From Eutypa lata (lineage: Eukaryota > Ascomycota > Sordariomycetes > Xylariales > Diatrypaceae): DNA of 64,000 bases. Within the stretch, counting starts at the first letter, position 1. Each line of letters starts with the position of its first letter. The translations under genes were made by a program, and so were the position numbers. The notes beneath the pieces were generated by a model. That model was not told where the DNA came from, made no database searches, and worked only from the letters and a program-made list of their open reading frames with translations. The stretch is taken from assembly GCA_022661535.1 (NCBI GenBank), contig JAKULF010000005.1, forward strand, positions 4,340,001 to 4,404,000. The letters are read 5' to 3'. This document shows positions 1 through 13,992 of the stretch, piece by piece.

Positions 1-3000
1 TACGAATTTATTTAATTAAGTTAAAAAAAAAAATATAAAGTTACGTAAACGTCGTAAATAAGCTTAAAAAAGTCGATCTTAATTAAAAGTTAATTAATTT
101 ATTTTAGTTTTTAAATTTAAAAAATTAAAAAAGCTGTATTTACTTAATTAAAATAAACGTTAACGATAAATTAATATTATTTAAAAATAAACTTTTACGA
201 AAAAATTACGAAAAATAATATAATTTATTCGTAATAATTACAATTAATAATTAAAGCTTTATTATTTTCTTTAATTATAATTATACTTTTTATTATACTT
301 TTAAATCTTTAATAAAAACCTTATTAAAATACATTATAAAAAAACCTTTAATAATAAAAAACATCGATAAAACTAAGTTATAAATATAATAAAACGTGTT
401 AATTATAATTAATTTCTTAATAATAAAAAGTTATATATAAAAATTTACTATATTAATTAAAATCGTTTTTAATCGTATCTTTTTAAATAACTTAATATTA
501 AAAAAAAATATCTTTTATAAGTTCGAAATTTTATACGAAAAACGTTAAAAAAACAAGATAATTATCTTAAATAAAATCATCGGCGAATTAACGCTTTATT
601 TAATTAATTTAATTTTAAATAATTACGTTATAAAATTTACGTATATATAATTAAAAAAACATTAAATACGTTAAAACAAAAATATACTTATTAATGACTT
701 TTAAATTAACGCCTTTTTATAACAATATATTAATTAATTCTTAAAATTATTTAAACTTATTAAAAAACGTACTTTAATAAAAATAAAAATTAAATATTAT
801 ATTAATATAAGCGATAACTTTTTAATTAAATTATCACTATACAAATATAATTTATCGTAAATATAAGTTATATGTATCTTTATAAATAAACATAAAGATA
901 TAATAATATATAAAAGTTAAAGTTTTTAAAAAATATTAACTTTATTTACACTTAAAAAAGCATTAAGTTAAATAACAAAGCTTTTTAAAAATAACGAATA
1001 TATTATTTAACGATTTTATTATAATTTTAAAAAACTTAATAAAAGAATTAAAAAAAATGTATATTTATTATTAAACGTAACGAATAAAATTTAATAAATA
1101 ATAAAATATTTATAATATACGTTTTTAAATTTTAAAAATAAGTTTTAATATATTAAAATATACAAGTTAAACATTAAAAAAACAACTTTTATAACTTTAT
1201 TTAAACTTTACGAATAAATAATAATATCGTTTAATCTTTATAACGCATTAATAATCTTTTAAGCTTTTATAAAAAAAATCTTAATATTTTTTCGAAAATT
1301 TTTATTTAATTTATTTAATAATATTATAATATAAGTAAATTTATTAAAGTAACTTTATAAACGTTTATTTAAATTATTTTAATAATTATTTAATTATAAT
1401 ATAATTTTAAATATTATTAAATTATAAATATTTATAAAAAAAAAAGTATTTCTTAAGTTTTTAATCTTTGATAAAAAAATCGAAATAAATTTAATAAAAG
1501 TTATTATAATTAAAGAAAAACTTAAGCTAAAAACTATTATTTAAATATACGCGTTTATTAACGTAATTAATTACTTTCGCTATTTAATAAAAAATTATTC
1601 GAAAATCGCATCGTTATTAATAACTTTAATAAGCGAATTAAAAAATGTAATAATTATATTAAACTTAAAAGTAAAAATTACTTAATAAATAATTTACGAT
1701 TTAATAATAATTATACTTATTATACGTAAGTTTAATTAATAATTATCGTTTATTATTAAAATAAATATTAGTTAATATTACGTTAACGTAATACTTTTAT
1801 AATTATATATATATATTAACGATAATTGATTTATGCTTTATTTAATTACTTATTTTTCGAAAAAACTTATTAATATATAATTATAATATTTAATATAAAA
1901 AAAAAAACTTTTAAAAATAATATTTGTTATATAATATTAATATCATTAAATTAAAAGCAAAAACGTAATAATAATAATTAATTATAAATTTTTTAAAACT
2001 TTAAATATAAAAATAAAATAATTAACGAAAATAATTTAATTTTTAAATTTAATTAAACATTATAAAATTAAGATATTATATTATATTAACAAAGTTAATA
2101 TATTAATAAATTATTTCTTTTAATTTTTTTATTTAATAAAAAACTTAACTTTATCTTTTAAAAAAACTCTTAAATAAAACCTTATTTAATATCTTTACGA
2201 GTTAAATAAAATTAACCTTTAAATTATTTATGAATTTCTTCGTTATAACGTTTTACTTTTCGTTAAAATATAAATAAATTAAATAAAAAAACATTTTATT
2301 TTATATTAAAAAAAGTTATATAAAGTAATAAAGTATAAAAAATTATTAAACGACTCGCTTTATATAATAAAAACAATTATAAATATTTAAATATTATAAA
2401 AAATAATTAATTATAAAAAATTATTAATAAAATTAAAGAAAATTTATTATAATTAAAGATATATTATTATAAAAATAATATTTTAAAATACTTTTAAATA
2501 ATATTAACACTTTAAAATCACTCTTATAATATAATAAATTATAATTAAATGTTTTACTTATTAATTAATAAAAAAGTTAAATTAATTCTTTTTTAATCTT
2601 TATTTAATTTAATTACTTGTATTATTTATAAAATAAACCATTAATTATACGTTTTTAAATAAAACAATTATTTTAATTACTATTAAATACGTTATTAATT
2701 AAATAATAACTTAAATTATATTATTTATAAAATTCGAAAACATTATTTTATTTTTTAATTAAATTAAAGATTTTTTTAAATATTTTAAAAAGTAAATTAA
2801 TAATAACGCAAACGCTTTTACGAATAAAATAACATTAAAATAACATCGTTAATATAATTTCGTAATTAAATTAATAATATTATTACGATTATGCAATAAC
2901 GAAAAAATTAAAAAAATAAATAATAACATTAAAAAAATAATATTACGTAAATATTAATTCAACCTTATAATACAAAGCCTCTTTAAATTACTTTGACGCG

Positions 3001-3795
3001 CTTTTACGATTTATAATAAAACATTTAAAATAAACAAATACAATAATTTCTTTTTATTATTTAATACTTAATTTTTACAAAAACAACACCTTACAAAATA
3101 TATTAAGTATATTCGAAACTTAATTAAAAAGAAAAAAATATTATTTACAAAGCAATTAACAAAACATTACGAAACGTTAATAATTAAAAGTTATTACAAT
3201 AAACTAAAAGTATTACGAAATTAAATACGAACGTATTTATAAAAAAAAAAAAAATTAATTTATACTTTCGCTACAAACGACTAAATCTTATACGTACGCC
3301 AACGACAAAGTAAATACAAACTTTATTACAATAATCTTTAAGTAATTATAAGTTGTTATTTAAGAAATATATATAAATTATAAAATCTTAAAAAAATTAA
3401 TTTAAATATTAAATATAATAATATTAATTTATTTCCTTTATACGTAAAAAACAATTATCTTATACGAAGTTTTTAATATATTAATTAACGATTACTTAAA
3501 AAAAATCATTAAAAGCTTTAAAAAAAAATACTTCTTTATAATAATTAAAATAATTATTTAAAACGAAAAAAATAATATAAATCTTATAAAAAACGCTAAT
3601 TAAAAAATAAAAAAAATAACTAAAACATTATACAAAAAGTAAAAAACCTATAAATTACTTTAAAATTCCTTTAACTTTAAAAATCCTTTATTATAATTAT
3701 TATTTAAATAATTTATAAAAGAATTTCATTTTATTTTAATAATTAACTAAGAAAAGTTTTACATCTTAAATAATCCTAATAAATACATTACGTAA
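1..3795. repeat. AT-rich, RIP-degenerated repeat block
   Basis: Almost every base is A or T, with stops in all frames and no codon structure. C and G survive mainly in ACG/CGT contexts while CpA is rare, the pattern left by repeat-induced point mutation (CpA to TpA) in Pezizomycotina. Composition switches abruptly to ordinary DNA near 3795. The block runs off the left edge, so its ends, terminal repeats and element class cannot be seen. It is most likely an old transposon or a nest of them; no protein family can be recognised. Confidence 0.8.
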
Positions 3796-4400
3796 GCACC
3801 AAGGCCTATAAGGAAGTGGAACCAGGAAGCATATATATGCATGTATGTATGATGTATAATTAATGCTGATATAATCTAGTCGGCTTGGGTGGGTATCTGA
3901 GTGGGGTTAGGCTAACATTATGGAACTGCTGCACTAAACTTTGCTCTCTAAAGTCTCCGTAACTACTTGCTCAGTAGATATTGACATGATATAGTTGCGG
4001 AGCATGCTAATGAACCTGCAGTAAAGCACATGAGTCAATTGATCCCATTACATTGTGTTGTGCATTCGGAGTTGATGGCGATACAGATCTGTAACTCCGA
4101 GCGCTTTGATTGGGTTGTTAACAGCATGAATCGTTTATTATACATACATTTACGTGCAATTTCTTTCTAACCCCCTTTTCTTTTAGTTCAAAAATGTAGG
4201 ATCCGTTAACTCCAGCTAAGTAGTTATAACTTACGTCACTGCCAATAAAAAGAGGGTATCACCAAAAAATATAGTATATCAAGTGGAAGGACGGCATTCA
4301 AGTATACGTAGTATATTATATGAAGGACCACCGGTAAACTGATTTTATAGACAGCCTAGCCTAGATAGCCCAAACTCCGATTCTACGAGTTTCGTCCCTT
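3796..4400. other. Intergenic DNA beside the AT-rich block
   Basis: Ordinary-composition DNA between the AT-rich block and the 3' end of the hydrolase gene. I see no supportable ORF or RNA gene. It should contain the 3' UTR of the minus-strand hydrolase gene. Confidence 0.5.
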
Positions 4401-5440
4401 TCATTTAATGGTTTGAAGGAATTGAACAACAGTCCTTGCCAGCCATTCCTCTGCATCTGGATCCTCAACTTTGTGGCTAGCTCCCGGGATGACTCCTGAG
4501 AGTCCGCTAGCAATACCTGGTCGGCAAAGTGTTTCCCAGTGTTTGACCAGCGCATCTTTGTCGACAGATTTGGGTACAAACTCATCCTCCCCAGAATGTA
4601 GGATCAAGATAGGTTTATCGATTCGCTGCCAAAAAGCACCCGCAATATCATCTGACAATTCAGGTGAAAAGTAATTATCCTCACCACTACCACACAATGG
4701 TTAGTTCACATCAACTTTCTCCATGAGAATAGGTAATTGGGCGATATACTCAATAGCACAAAGCGCGTGCCAGCGGAAGACCGAGATAGGAGTATCTCGC
4801 ATGGAAGCTGAGAGGTGTTCCAATGGCATACGCTCATGACCCCTGTCGCTTGCGATGATATACTTTGCGGCCTTCACACTCTCTTCTAACTTTGTCTCCC
4901 CCATTTCCGTAGCAAGTGCCCCACGATCGGAGACGGGGCCCTGCAATATATAGCCTTCTACAGGACTTACGTCTTTGTGTGCAGGGGAGGTGTATTCCAT
5001 AATATCCTAGTTTTGTCAGCAGATCTTGAGCAAGGGGTGGCTAAAGACATATAGTATATGATATATAATGAGAAGGATAAAGTGAATACCTGACACCCGG
5101 TTGAATGGCCTATAAGAACCACTTTCTCCTTCCCGATGCTTCTCAAATACTTAACTAAGGCTGAGGTGTCTTCTACATCATCAGCTAAACGTTGAAATCC
5201 AAAGCCCGTGAATGAGCTCCTCAACCTGAACTCGAAAACTGAATAGCTGAGCTCTGGATGACTCTCCAGCCGCCTTGCTATCGCTCGAGGGTAAGGGACA
5301 GTGTTTGGTCCATCAAAAAGTCCACCGATGAAAACGAGTGAATTTCTTGCATCTGACAGGCCACTTTCGTATGCGCAGGCATTACCTGCTGGTGAGTCGA
5401 AAGGGTGGACAATGGTGGGAAATGGCTTAGTTGATGGCAT
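4401..5440 (-). CDS. SidJ-like / DUF1749 alpha/beta hydrolase
   Basis: Three exons on the minus strand, complement(join(4401..4686,4750..5006,5090..5440)), give 297 aa, close to the usual length of this family. The nucleophile elbow GHSTGCQ puts the catalytic Ser at about residue 113. HSGEDEFVP (about 233-241) carries the likely acid, and GASHKVED holds the likely catalytic His at about 274. The intron 1 junction restores the family motif GHSTGCQD-MEY, and intron 2 (branch CTAAC, acceptor TAG) joins HALCAID to GEDNYFS. The family (DUF1749, UPF0613) includes the Aspergillus fumigatus esterase SidJ, which hydrolyses fusarinine-type siderophores; the substrate here is inferred from that family only. 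No siderophore synthetase or transporter is nearby. The start chosen is the ATG before PSTKPF; a possible in-frame ATG lies 14 codons upstream. The gene is divergent from TTI1 across about 370 bp. Confidence 0.85.
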
Positions 5441-5812
5441 ATCTTCTGTTGAGTAAATAATTAGCACTGAGTATGTATTCAAGTAGAATTGAAGCCTTCA
5501 GTGTTTGCTCGATATTGGTGGCCTGGATGTTTGGGTAGCACCTTCACTCAATAGGGTAGTAAGGTCGTTTGTATGTACTAAGTAAGGTGGGGTCAAGCTG
5601 TCAAGTCAGCTACTTACTTAACTTCGCCAAGAAAATATTTGCTAAGCTCAAAGCCCACTCTGCCTGTACTTCATACTTACCTAAATTTACATTTCACCAA
5701 CAGCATCGAACGTCGGACTTGAACAATACAGGCAGATAATGATTACATCTTCCCCCAACTTTCAAAGCTTACATCTGGGCCTTGCTATTAGGGGGCATGC
5801 AACGGGTTCAAG
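5441..5812. promoter_or_regulatory. Shared divergent promoter region, hydrolase / TTI1
   Basis: This 372-bp gap lies between two start codons pointing away from each other, so it must hold both promoters and 5' leaders. No specific factor site is clear. Confidence 0.5.
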
Positions 5813-8800
5813 ATGGCCGATGATTCTTCTACAACAAGAAACGATTTCTTTAGACAGGTACGACCCCACCATTCTCTTGTTACCATAGCTCTAGCTACCT
5901 AACTAACATGCATTTGAAGCTCAAACCCAGGTGTATCAGCATCAACAATCTTGCAGTCCGCGCGACTGACAAGAAAGCCAGCGCCAAAGATCTCATAAAG
6001 GTGGTAGAAGATCTTGCTACGGTTATCGAGAGCCAGGTTGCACAAGATTCATCAGTACTAGACGAGAAGTTAGCAGACTATGTCTTCTTCCCTCTATCCA
6101 ACATATTGCGGAATCAACCGGAATACCCTATCCGGCTAACAGAGCTTACTGTCAAATGTCTGCGAAGTCTTATCGACTATGGGTGGAAGAGCAAAATCCC
6201 ACTCGACCTTGCCCAACAACTTCTCATCTTGCTCACTTTCATTATCGGCGGGGTGCCAGGCAAAGATGTTAAGATTCAGATTCCCGAGGAGACTGAATTA
6301 GAAACCTTCAAAGCTATAAGTTCGCTCGTCAAAGCCACAGGGTCGACAGTAGCAGGAGCGGCGGCACTAGTAGACACAAAGGCGATACCAGCCTTAGGCC
6401 ATGCTATCAGCATTGTACTAGATGGTATCGCTGATGGCAGGACATACGAGATCCAACTTGGGGCACTCCAGGCATTAAGCACTCTCTTTGGTGCCGTCAA
6501 GGATCGTTCGGCACTAGCCACATTTTTGCCTGGGATAGTGTCTTCGCTCAGCAAACTTCTAACGCCGCCACAGGCCCTGAAGACTCGGAAAAGGGTGCTG
6601 ATCGAAGGCATTAGCGCAGTAAATCATGTGCTTATAAAAGTCCTAAGTGATATCCAGGTTATGGGTATTTTGAAGAAACAAGAGGGCCCCAGCCCCAATA
6701 GTGATGTTGGGATAGAAGACAAAGTTTTGACAGCCTCATGGCTAAGAGCGACAGCAGCCAAAGTCAAGCTTGCACTTGCGTCTATCTTGAAGTTGCGCAA
6801 CCACGACTCAGATGATGTTCGATCGGCCCTTCGAAGGTTTTGTATTGCTCTGCTAGATGAATGCCACCGGTCCCTCGCAGAATCAATATCAATCCTAGTA
6901 GAGACATCGATGATTTTGAGCGATGATAGTAACGAGGAAACGTCCGTCTTCGAAACTAGCTTGACTGATCTAGCAAGAGTCTACCCAGAACTTGGTGAGA
7001 CTATCAAGAACACAGTCTATAATTGGGTCACAAGCCTTCCACGACTTATACAGACTAGTGACGAGAAAACTAAGCAACGAGCTATTCATAATCTTCTAAA
7101 AGGCCTCTATTTTATCAACAGCCTCCAGATCGACTCGTCGACCCTTGAAAACACGCTGGCCGCATCTCTGAGAGACAGCAGCGCCGCACTACTTCTTGGA
7201 TCAAAATCTGATAGTGTATTATCTGAACTTGCATCAAATTCTCTCGAGCTATACACGGGGCAAGTGGTCAAGGAAAACGAAGCTCTAGTTTTCCAACCTG
7301 TTTTGATGAATCAGGAAACCGAAAGGCACACGCGTGCTGCTATCGTCGACTTGGTCTCAAAGATAGGGACAGTCTCCCAACAAAACAAGCTCGCACGCGA
7401 AATGCTCAACTATGTCCAGGAATCAATTGGGCCGAGCCAGGTCGCTTCATACTGGCTAGCATTTGAGCTCGTAAAATCTGTTTATTCCCAATCATCAGGA
7501 ATGGACGAATTTATTGATTTTACATCGAGCGCCGGACCACCTGACGAGACTGAATCTATCTTCCATGAAATATACTCCTTTTCTCTAGCTGTATTGGATT
7601 CACAAGCCGAGGTCAATGAGATAGATTGGCGATTACAAGCACTAGCCTTAGAAGTAACAACATTCACTGCTTCAAGGTTACAAATGGGCTTTCGGGCAGA
7701 GCTTATCGACGTTTTGTATCCTATTGCGACGTATCTTGGCTCCAATAACCCTCATATAAGGGACCATGCGATCATCAGTCTTAACAGCATCGCAGCATCA
7801 TGTGGGTACCCTAATGTTACGGAGTTGATCATCGACAATGTGGACTACATGGTTAATTCTGTCTCTCTACGTTTGAATACCTTTGATATATCCCCGGCAT
7901 CAACCCAAGTTCTACGGATGATGATAAAGGTAACTGGGCCAAAGCTAATCCCGTATCTCGATGATGTCGTGGCGTCCATATTTGCGGCACTTGATAACTA
8001 TCATGGGTACACATCATTCGTGGAAAGCCTCTTCAATGTTCTTATAGAGGTAGTACATCAAGGCGCTAGTTCTGAGCACTTACTCTTGGAAAAAGCAAAG
8101 CCATCGAAAGTGGACCACAAAAAGAGCATATCACAGACAATTTCAGCAAACGATATCATCAATGACCTGTCAAAACGCCTCGAGAAAAGGAAAAGAAGAC
8201 TGCGGGAAGAGATAGATATTGAAGAGATAAATTACCATCCGAAGCGTCCGTGGAAGGCTACCAAAACCGCAACCGAGCTTCTTGATGATGTGGATCAAGG
8301 AGTCGATGAAGAGCCAGAAGATCATAATGCGGAGGTCGAGAAGCAACCACCTGCTAAGACGCCGACCTTCCAATTACTCTCACGTATAACAAATCTGACA
8401 CAACATTATTTGACCTCCCCGAGTCCGACACTACGAAAGTCCTTACTCGATCTTCTTTCTATTGTATGTCCAGCCTTATCTCCCGATGATGAGGCGTTTT
8501 TGCCTTTGGTCAACTCCACCTGGCCAGTCTTAGTTGAAAGACTGTACGATCCGGAGATATTCGTTGTTATCTCTGCCTGCAAGGCCCTGTCTATGTTATG
8601 TCAAAGTGCAGGCGATTTCCTCAGTACGCGGATCAAAACCGAATGGTGGGATAGCCTAGGAAAGTGGTGCACGAAGATCAAGGCAGAGGCAACACAATCA
8701 AAGGGCAAGACAAGGACCAAAATTAAGCCTCAAAGTAAGACGAAAGATGGGCATAGAATTTCGCTATCGATCCATTCGGTCAACAATAGGGAGATTGTGA

Positions 8801-9105
8801 AGTCAAGCACAACTGTCGATGCTACCTCAAACACAGGCTTAGGCAAGTTTACTCAGGCCGCACAGGCTTGGGAAGCTGTCCAAGGCCTATTGGTCTCGAT
8901 CGTATCATTCGTACGCATCGACTATGATATATTTGACCAGATCCTGTTCCTGTTGGCAGAAACTCTAAGTTCGAACCATGAAGCTAGGTCAGCATTCGAG
9001 GCCATTGACGCAGATGCCGTTTGGCTCCTCATGTATCAGCAAGGTGATATCAAGCCACCCCCACATCCCGCGATAGTAGGGACGACATTCGTCAGTTTAA
9101 CTTAG
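5813..9105 (+). CDS. TTI1: TTI1, TELO2-interacting HEAT-repeat protein
   Basis: Two exons, join(5813..5857,5920..9105), give 1076 aa. Exon 1 has 15 codons starting ATG GCC GAT; the intron has a CTAAC branch and ends in AAG just before CTC AAA CCC. The splice produces FFRQLKPRCISI, matching the N-terminal F-x-x-LKP-x-C signature of TTI1 proteins. The rest is helical HEAT-like sequence, including an early stretch DYVFFPLSNILR typical of the family. A charged linker (KRKRRLREE, then Asp/Glu-rich) lies around residues 760-820. TTI1 belongs to the TTT complex (Tel2-Tti1-Tti2), which with Hsp90 matures PIKK kinases such as TOR, ATM and ATR. No catalytic motif is expected. The length agrees with the family, and one long uninterrupted exon supports the model. 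Confidence 0.9.
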
Positions 9106-9622
9106 TCGGCTTTTGTATTATTGCACAGCGCTATCATTGAGTCATAAGAGATTCCATCAGGACTCAAATGTATTCTTACGAATGCTATCTAACTACCTAA
9201 TTCTACTAAATCATAGCCTTGAGGCCAGCCAACTTAGAGTCAGTCTAGTCTCCTATATGAAGGTTTCGCCTCTGATATTACTCCTCCTGCTCTAGAAACA
9301 ACATAACAGGGAAATTTCAAGTAGAATCACCACGCTAGTCTTTAGCATCCCGTGGTTCATCTTCGAAGAACAGTTTTAGTCCCAAATTTCCGGTGCCACG
9401 AGTTTACAACTCTGACCGGTACGATTTAGCGAGCGTTTGTGTTGGAAAATCAAAATCACCACTCCTAACAATTCCAATGTTGTGAATCCCTGCCCCAACC
9501 CCCCCTCCTAACACCAGGCGTGATTGCAAGCTCTGTGCTCAAACCAAACCAAGAAGGCTATCTTTCACGGCCTACTTAGGTCCTCAGTAGCCTTAGCCGC
9601 GCCGGGAGATCTCCCGAGGGAG
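9106..9622. other. Convergent intergenic region
   Basis: Between the 3' ends of TTI1 (plus) and the Clr5-domain gene (minus). It is expected to hold both terminators and 3' UTRs; no further gene is seen. Confidence 0.5.
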
Positions 9623-10094
9623 TCAAGCATGGCTGCTCGAGCTTCCAGATGGATATTCAGACTGGTTTGCCGTGTTCGATGATGACTTGCGCGACTTCTC
9701 CTTCGACTGCTTGCCCGAGCTACTGCCCTCTGCCCGCTGATGCTTGCAGTTTTTGTGGATGTCCCATTGCTTGAAGTGGGATTTGTACATCTTGTCACTG
9801 AATAAATCAGTATCCCACCCGGTCTTCACGATATTCAATGTATTAAGGGGTCTTACGTCGCGAAGAAGTGATACTCTTGCTCCATGATCACCTTCAACTC
9901 CCTGAGCTTCTTGTTCTATATTGCATCTGATGTCAGCGGTTACTTCACCGGGAATGTCGTCTCATGAGCAGACACAGGTGGAATAAAACACCAGTGATGC
10001 TCACCTGGTAGAAATAAAGGTCCGTGATCGTCTCACGATATCTTTCCCAGCCCTCGGCAGTAGCCCAACCATACTGGCTCACCGTCGCTGTCAT
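9623..10094 (-). CDS. Small Clr5-domain protein
   Basis: Three exons, complement(join(9623..9797,9857..9915,10005..10094)), encode 107 aa. Residues about 8-70 form a Clr5 domain: W-x5-W-x3-R-x-TITDLYF, then LKVIMEQEYHFFAT and the end YKSHFKQWDIHKN. The domain is split by two introns, and both junctions fall in frame within it, which supports the splicing. The C-terminal 35 residues are Ser/Lys-rich and probably disordered. Clr5 domains occur at the N-terminus of many fungal ankyrin or TPR proteins and are named after S. pombe clr5, linked to silencing. Here the domain stands almost alone. Its biochemical role is unknown. Confidence 0.8.
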
Positions 10095-13000
10095 GGTGTT
10101 GTTTAGAGGCGTTGTTTAGGTCTTATGCTTATGTCGAGCAGTAGTCTCGCTATCCCTGAACTAGCTAGTCTTCGTCATCTACTGAACAGGCAGAAAGATT
10201 AGGCCAGGGACGAAGACAGGGGCCATAATTTATATAATGCTGACATCCAGCTGGTCAAGGCCCAGAGCTTCGCTTCATCTTGTCGCGATCATGAATTCGA
10301 CCCCATCATAACAAAAGAGCTATACGTTGGCGTGTTTTAACTAGGCATTATGTCTCCCGGCCATGTGTGGAGTCGTTATTGACATGAGATTTAAGCTTTG
10401 TTTACTTGGACGATCTAGGTTACTACGATCACCTCTCCCCCGAATATTCACATTCCATGTTCAACCAACCATATACTGCTTAGAGCTTTATTTAGGATCT
10501 GCATCGTTATTGCATTATGGAGGTTGGGTATGTAGTTCTCTGTTTTGTTTTGAACTTCACATCGCGCGCTATCTCCGCCCCCCAGCCTCGAAGGATTCGC
10601 TTGGCAGCTAACATTACGGGCCCGCCACAATAAGTGCTTAGCATCTTCACGACTCATCGTTGCTTCTTAACAATCAGCCTTGTCTTAGGTTCATTAGACT
10701 CCTTTCAAGTCGTGAAGTCATGATACGTTACCCTTCTCATTTTATTTTAGCTTCAGTGGTATTCGTGCGTTGTTCTTCTGACGTGGCATAGACCTTCCGA
10801 GGGATATATAAGACTGAACGGCGGCCATGAGGCACAGCTGAGCTGAGCGGCCACACTCTGGCCACCTTTTTTTACTAAGCAAATACCCATGTCATGTGCT
10901 CGATACTACTACTCCTCTTCTTTAGCATATCCTTGGTCTGAACGCGCTGGACGCGACGACACCGGCCTTATAATAACAAATACATATTTTCCATCGCACA
11001 TAGCGGAATCCTTTAATTATCACAGATCACCGCCATCAGTGGCGAAGTTTCTAGAATATAATTCCTTCTAGATGTCTGGTCGAGGGGTTCTAAGCACATC
11101 GACCTCGTCAATCTGCTAGAAGAGGTTTTGGGGATGCTATGATATGTTTCGTCAGGAGGTTGCATAAACCTTTCCAGGAAAAGGCAATTTCATCAGCCTT
11201 GTCTCGAATATATCGTCACCTGTTCTTCGATGAGTGCAGATATTGCACAGCCCTTATGACGCTAAGGATAGAATGGGATGGTCACGTCCTACGGGCCTTT
11301 GGTTTCGGCCACCCTCGGCTTCGCCTATATCACAGACGTCACAGTACCTGTGGAGATAATGTTTGGGTCATTAATAAATTAGTGTGTTAGTATAGCCTAT
11401 AACGTCGTTAACCACGTCGCGGAGTTGCAGTGTCTTCAAGCCCGTCAGCGAGAACACTTCAAGCTTACTCCTATCACTAACAAACAAACAGTGTCATTCG
11501 TTCGAGAATCGTATGGATACGGACCCCAAAGAATCGCCATTAATAGAGTCAAACAAAGACAAGGATGGAAAGACGACGGGCACAAGCGCAGGGAACCGTG
11601 TCTTATTGGGTTCTGTGACGATCTATTCAAAGAAGAGACACTACTCGGCCTTTTACATATAGCCCCCAGTGTCTAGGTTGGATTCAGAACTTGGATTCAG
11701 CTAATAACTACGGATGTCTAAGGTTCATTAATCATGGATCTGCCACACCGCTAGAATAATCACCGGCAACTACCCGTTATGCCTTGCCATCGCCAGGTAG
11801 GCTCTGGTGCTGTCTCTCCGGTGACAGATACCATCTCAAGGACTATGGAGGCGCAGTTGGATGCGTCGTTATTCCATCTACTGCAAAGACCCTTTTGGAG
11901 GTTTATTGTCCGCCGTTCAAGTCATCACACGTGTAAGTTGTCTCTGCTCGACCCTATGGTTGTCTAGCAACTTATCGTAGTCGTTACTCTCGGTAGCGGC
12001 GGCTCTTGGATGATAGGAGACGGGGAGACGCTAGCTACGTCTATCGATGACTAGTAGACGTCTTGTGTCAGATATCAGATATCTGCCATGTGCGAGCAAT
12101 CGGAAATCCCTCGGGTCTAGACCTGCTAGAAACGCAGTCATCCCTTCGTCAACAAGACGCAACCTCCGTATCCCATTCGCTAGAATACACGCCGCAGCGT
12201 GCGTCGGTCATCGCTTCTAGATCGGTTCGGCTACTGTATCCGAGGTTTGCATGGAATGGCGCGTACACACGACCATGGACTCGGTTTAGTGCTTACAACA
12301 GCACCGCGCTCCCCGAGGCTCCCCAGGCTATATCCGGCATGTTAATGAGGCCCAGCGGATAGCTCCCTCCCTCGAACTTTCTAGCCTTACATACAGTCAG
12401 AAGTTTATCTCCCTATGTAGGTGTGCCGCCACGTTGCAGCAATTCGGCGAAGCACGGGAGGGAGAACCCTGGTTAGGCATGCAATAATAAGAAATCTGCT
12501 AGCTAGGCCAGAGTTGTAACAAATCACACGAGGTTTTACATTCATCCGATTAGCTAAATTACTGGATCTCAGGATGGTTGGAGAGGGAGGGACCAGAACA
12601 TGGGTTGAATTGCACTTTTATAAAGTAATCGGCCCTTGCTCTGTTGTTATATGCAGTCTGGCAGTCAACCAGCTGTGGGGATTGGGTTCCTACAATGGAA
12701 AGGGGGGAGGGGCTCGAGAGTGATCGCATGCAACGGTCATAAGAGCCTTGCTTAAACCAGCATCTTGAGTAGCTGAGACGCAGGTCTCTCTTTTGAATGA
12801 AACCATACTATCATGGCCATTGGCTATATGAAAGTGATAGGACGACATACGCCATAACGTACCCACGTGTCTAACTACCGTTCGGTGAAGCAACGGCGTC
12901 TGTTCAGCTGAACATATCTTGGCGCCAACCTCTTTCTCCCGTCATACCTCATACAGTGACCAAACGTATATTTGAGAGTTTGTAATATAGTACCTTGGGG

Positions 13001-13992
13001 ATAGTCTAGGTGTGTCAGCTCCGATTCCGACATGCTCTCTTAGAGAAGGTGGGAAATGGGACGAAACACGGTTCGAACAGGGGGGCCAACGGAAAGACTA
13101 CTCTAATATTACCTAATTATATGTAGATACCTAACGGCCATTTGGTATTCCATGGATATAATTGCGCATCTGAGGGTATGGACGAAGTCTAAGATCAAGC
13201 TCTCACCTCACCAAATTTCCAATTATGAAATTAGTTCTAAGCCACTACAATCTAATCATGGTTGAGACCGACTGTCTCATTCAATACCTTGCTCCGATCA
13301 ACTGTGTTGCTTGAGTAAGCTATAAAAACATGAAGAATGGCGGCTAACAATGGAAGACGGTGATATGCCACATGTCGGAAGCAGCACCTGTATGGGAAAT
13401 ATGCACGGATCCGCCTATAGGGTGAAGCAAAATCGAAACTTGCAGCAACGATCCATACGACACTGGTAATTGATTACACTTGCAATTAGCAATAGCACTG
13501 TGTATAATAATGTGAAGCTTTACGTATATGAGGGGACAGCACTCCAGCTTAAGGTACAGCACTAGGGATATCCAGGATAGGGGCTTGTTCCATTGTGAGA
13601 CCATGTACAATGCAAATACAATATCCAATATAGTGACCGATATATACACGATAAGGCTATATACTAGTTTGTAGCAATTGTATCACAATAAGGCCGCAAT
13701 AATGTCTATGCGATTACTATGACTACCTAACGTGCTGTGTTAGAGAAATACTACGTTGCCGGTAAGCTAGAGTTGTAGACCGACACATGCGCCGTTTAAT
13801 CAAAGAGTAAGATAGCATTAGGCACCCTAAATCGAAGGCGCCAACTACGTAAGTATAGACCCCTAGACAAGTCTTGTCTCTTCCAAATGAAAATTCACTG
13901 GAGAATCCCCCAGGACTCCCCATAACCACCATGATACATCGTACCTTGTAGCAGGTGTTCCGAAAATCCCTCCATCCAGCTACCTAACCTAA
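10095..13992. other. Gene-poor 3.9 kb stretch
   Basis: Only short ORFs are present, with no credible splice chain or conserved motif. Some stretches read as protein-like when isolated stops are ignored, for example minus-strand 12063-12360 and plus-strand 11290-11370 and 11480-11670. None can be assigned to a family. They may be remnants of decayed genes. No tRNA is recognisable. Confidence 0.5.

Noticed and set aside
11290..11670. Plus-strand fragments resembling a transporter (PLVSATLGFAYITDVTVPVE) and a hydrophilic N-terminus
   Set aside because: Short, in different frames, and no diagnostic motif; could be chance or very old remnants.
12063..12362. Protein-like text on both strands near 12.1-12.4 kb (minus strand reads PDIAWGASGSAVLL and HGRVYAPFHANLGYSS)
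   Set aside because: Only about 100 codons with two stops and no family resemblance; too weak to call a pseudogene.
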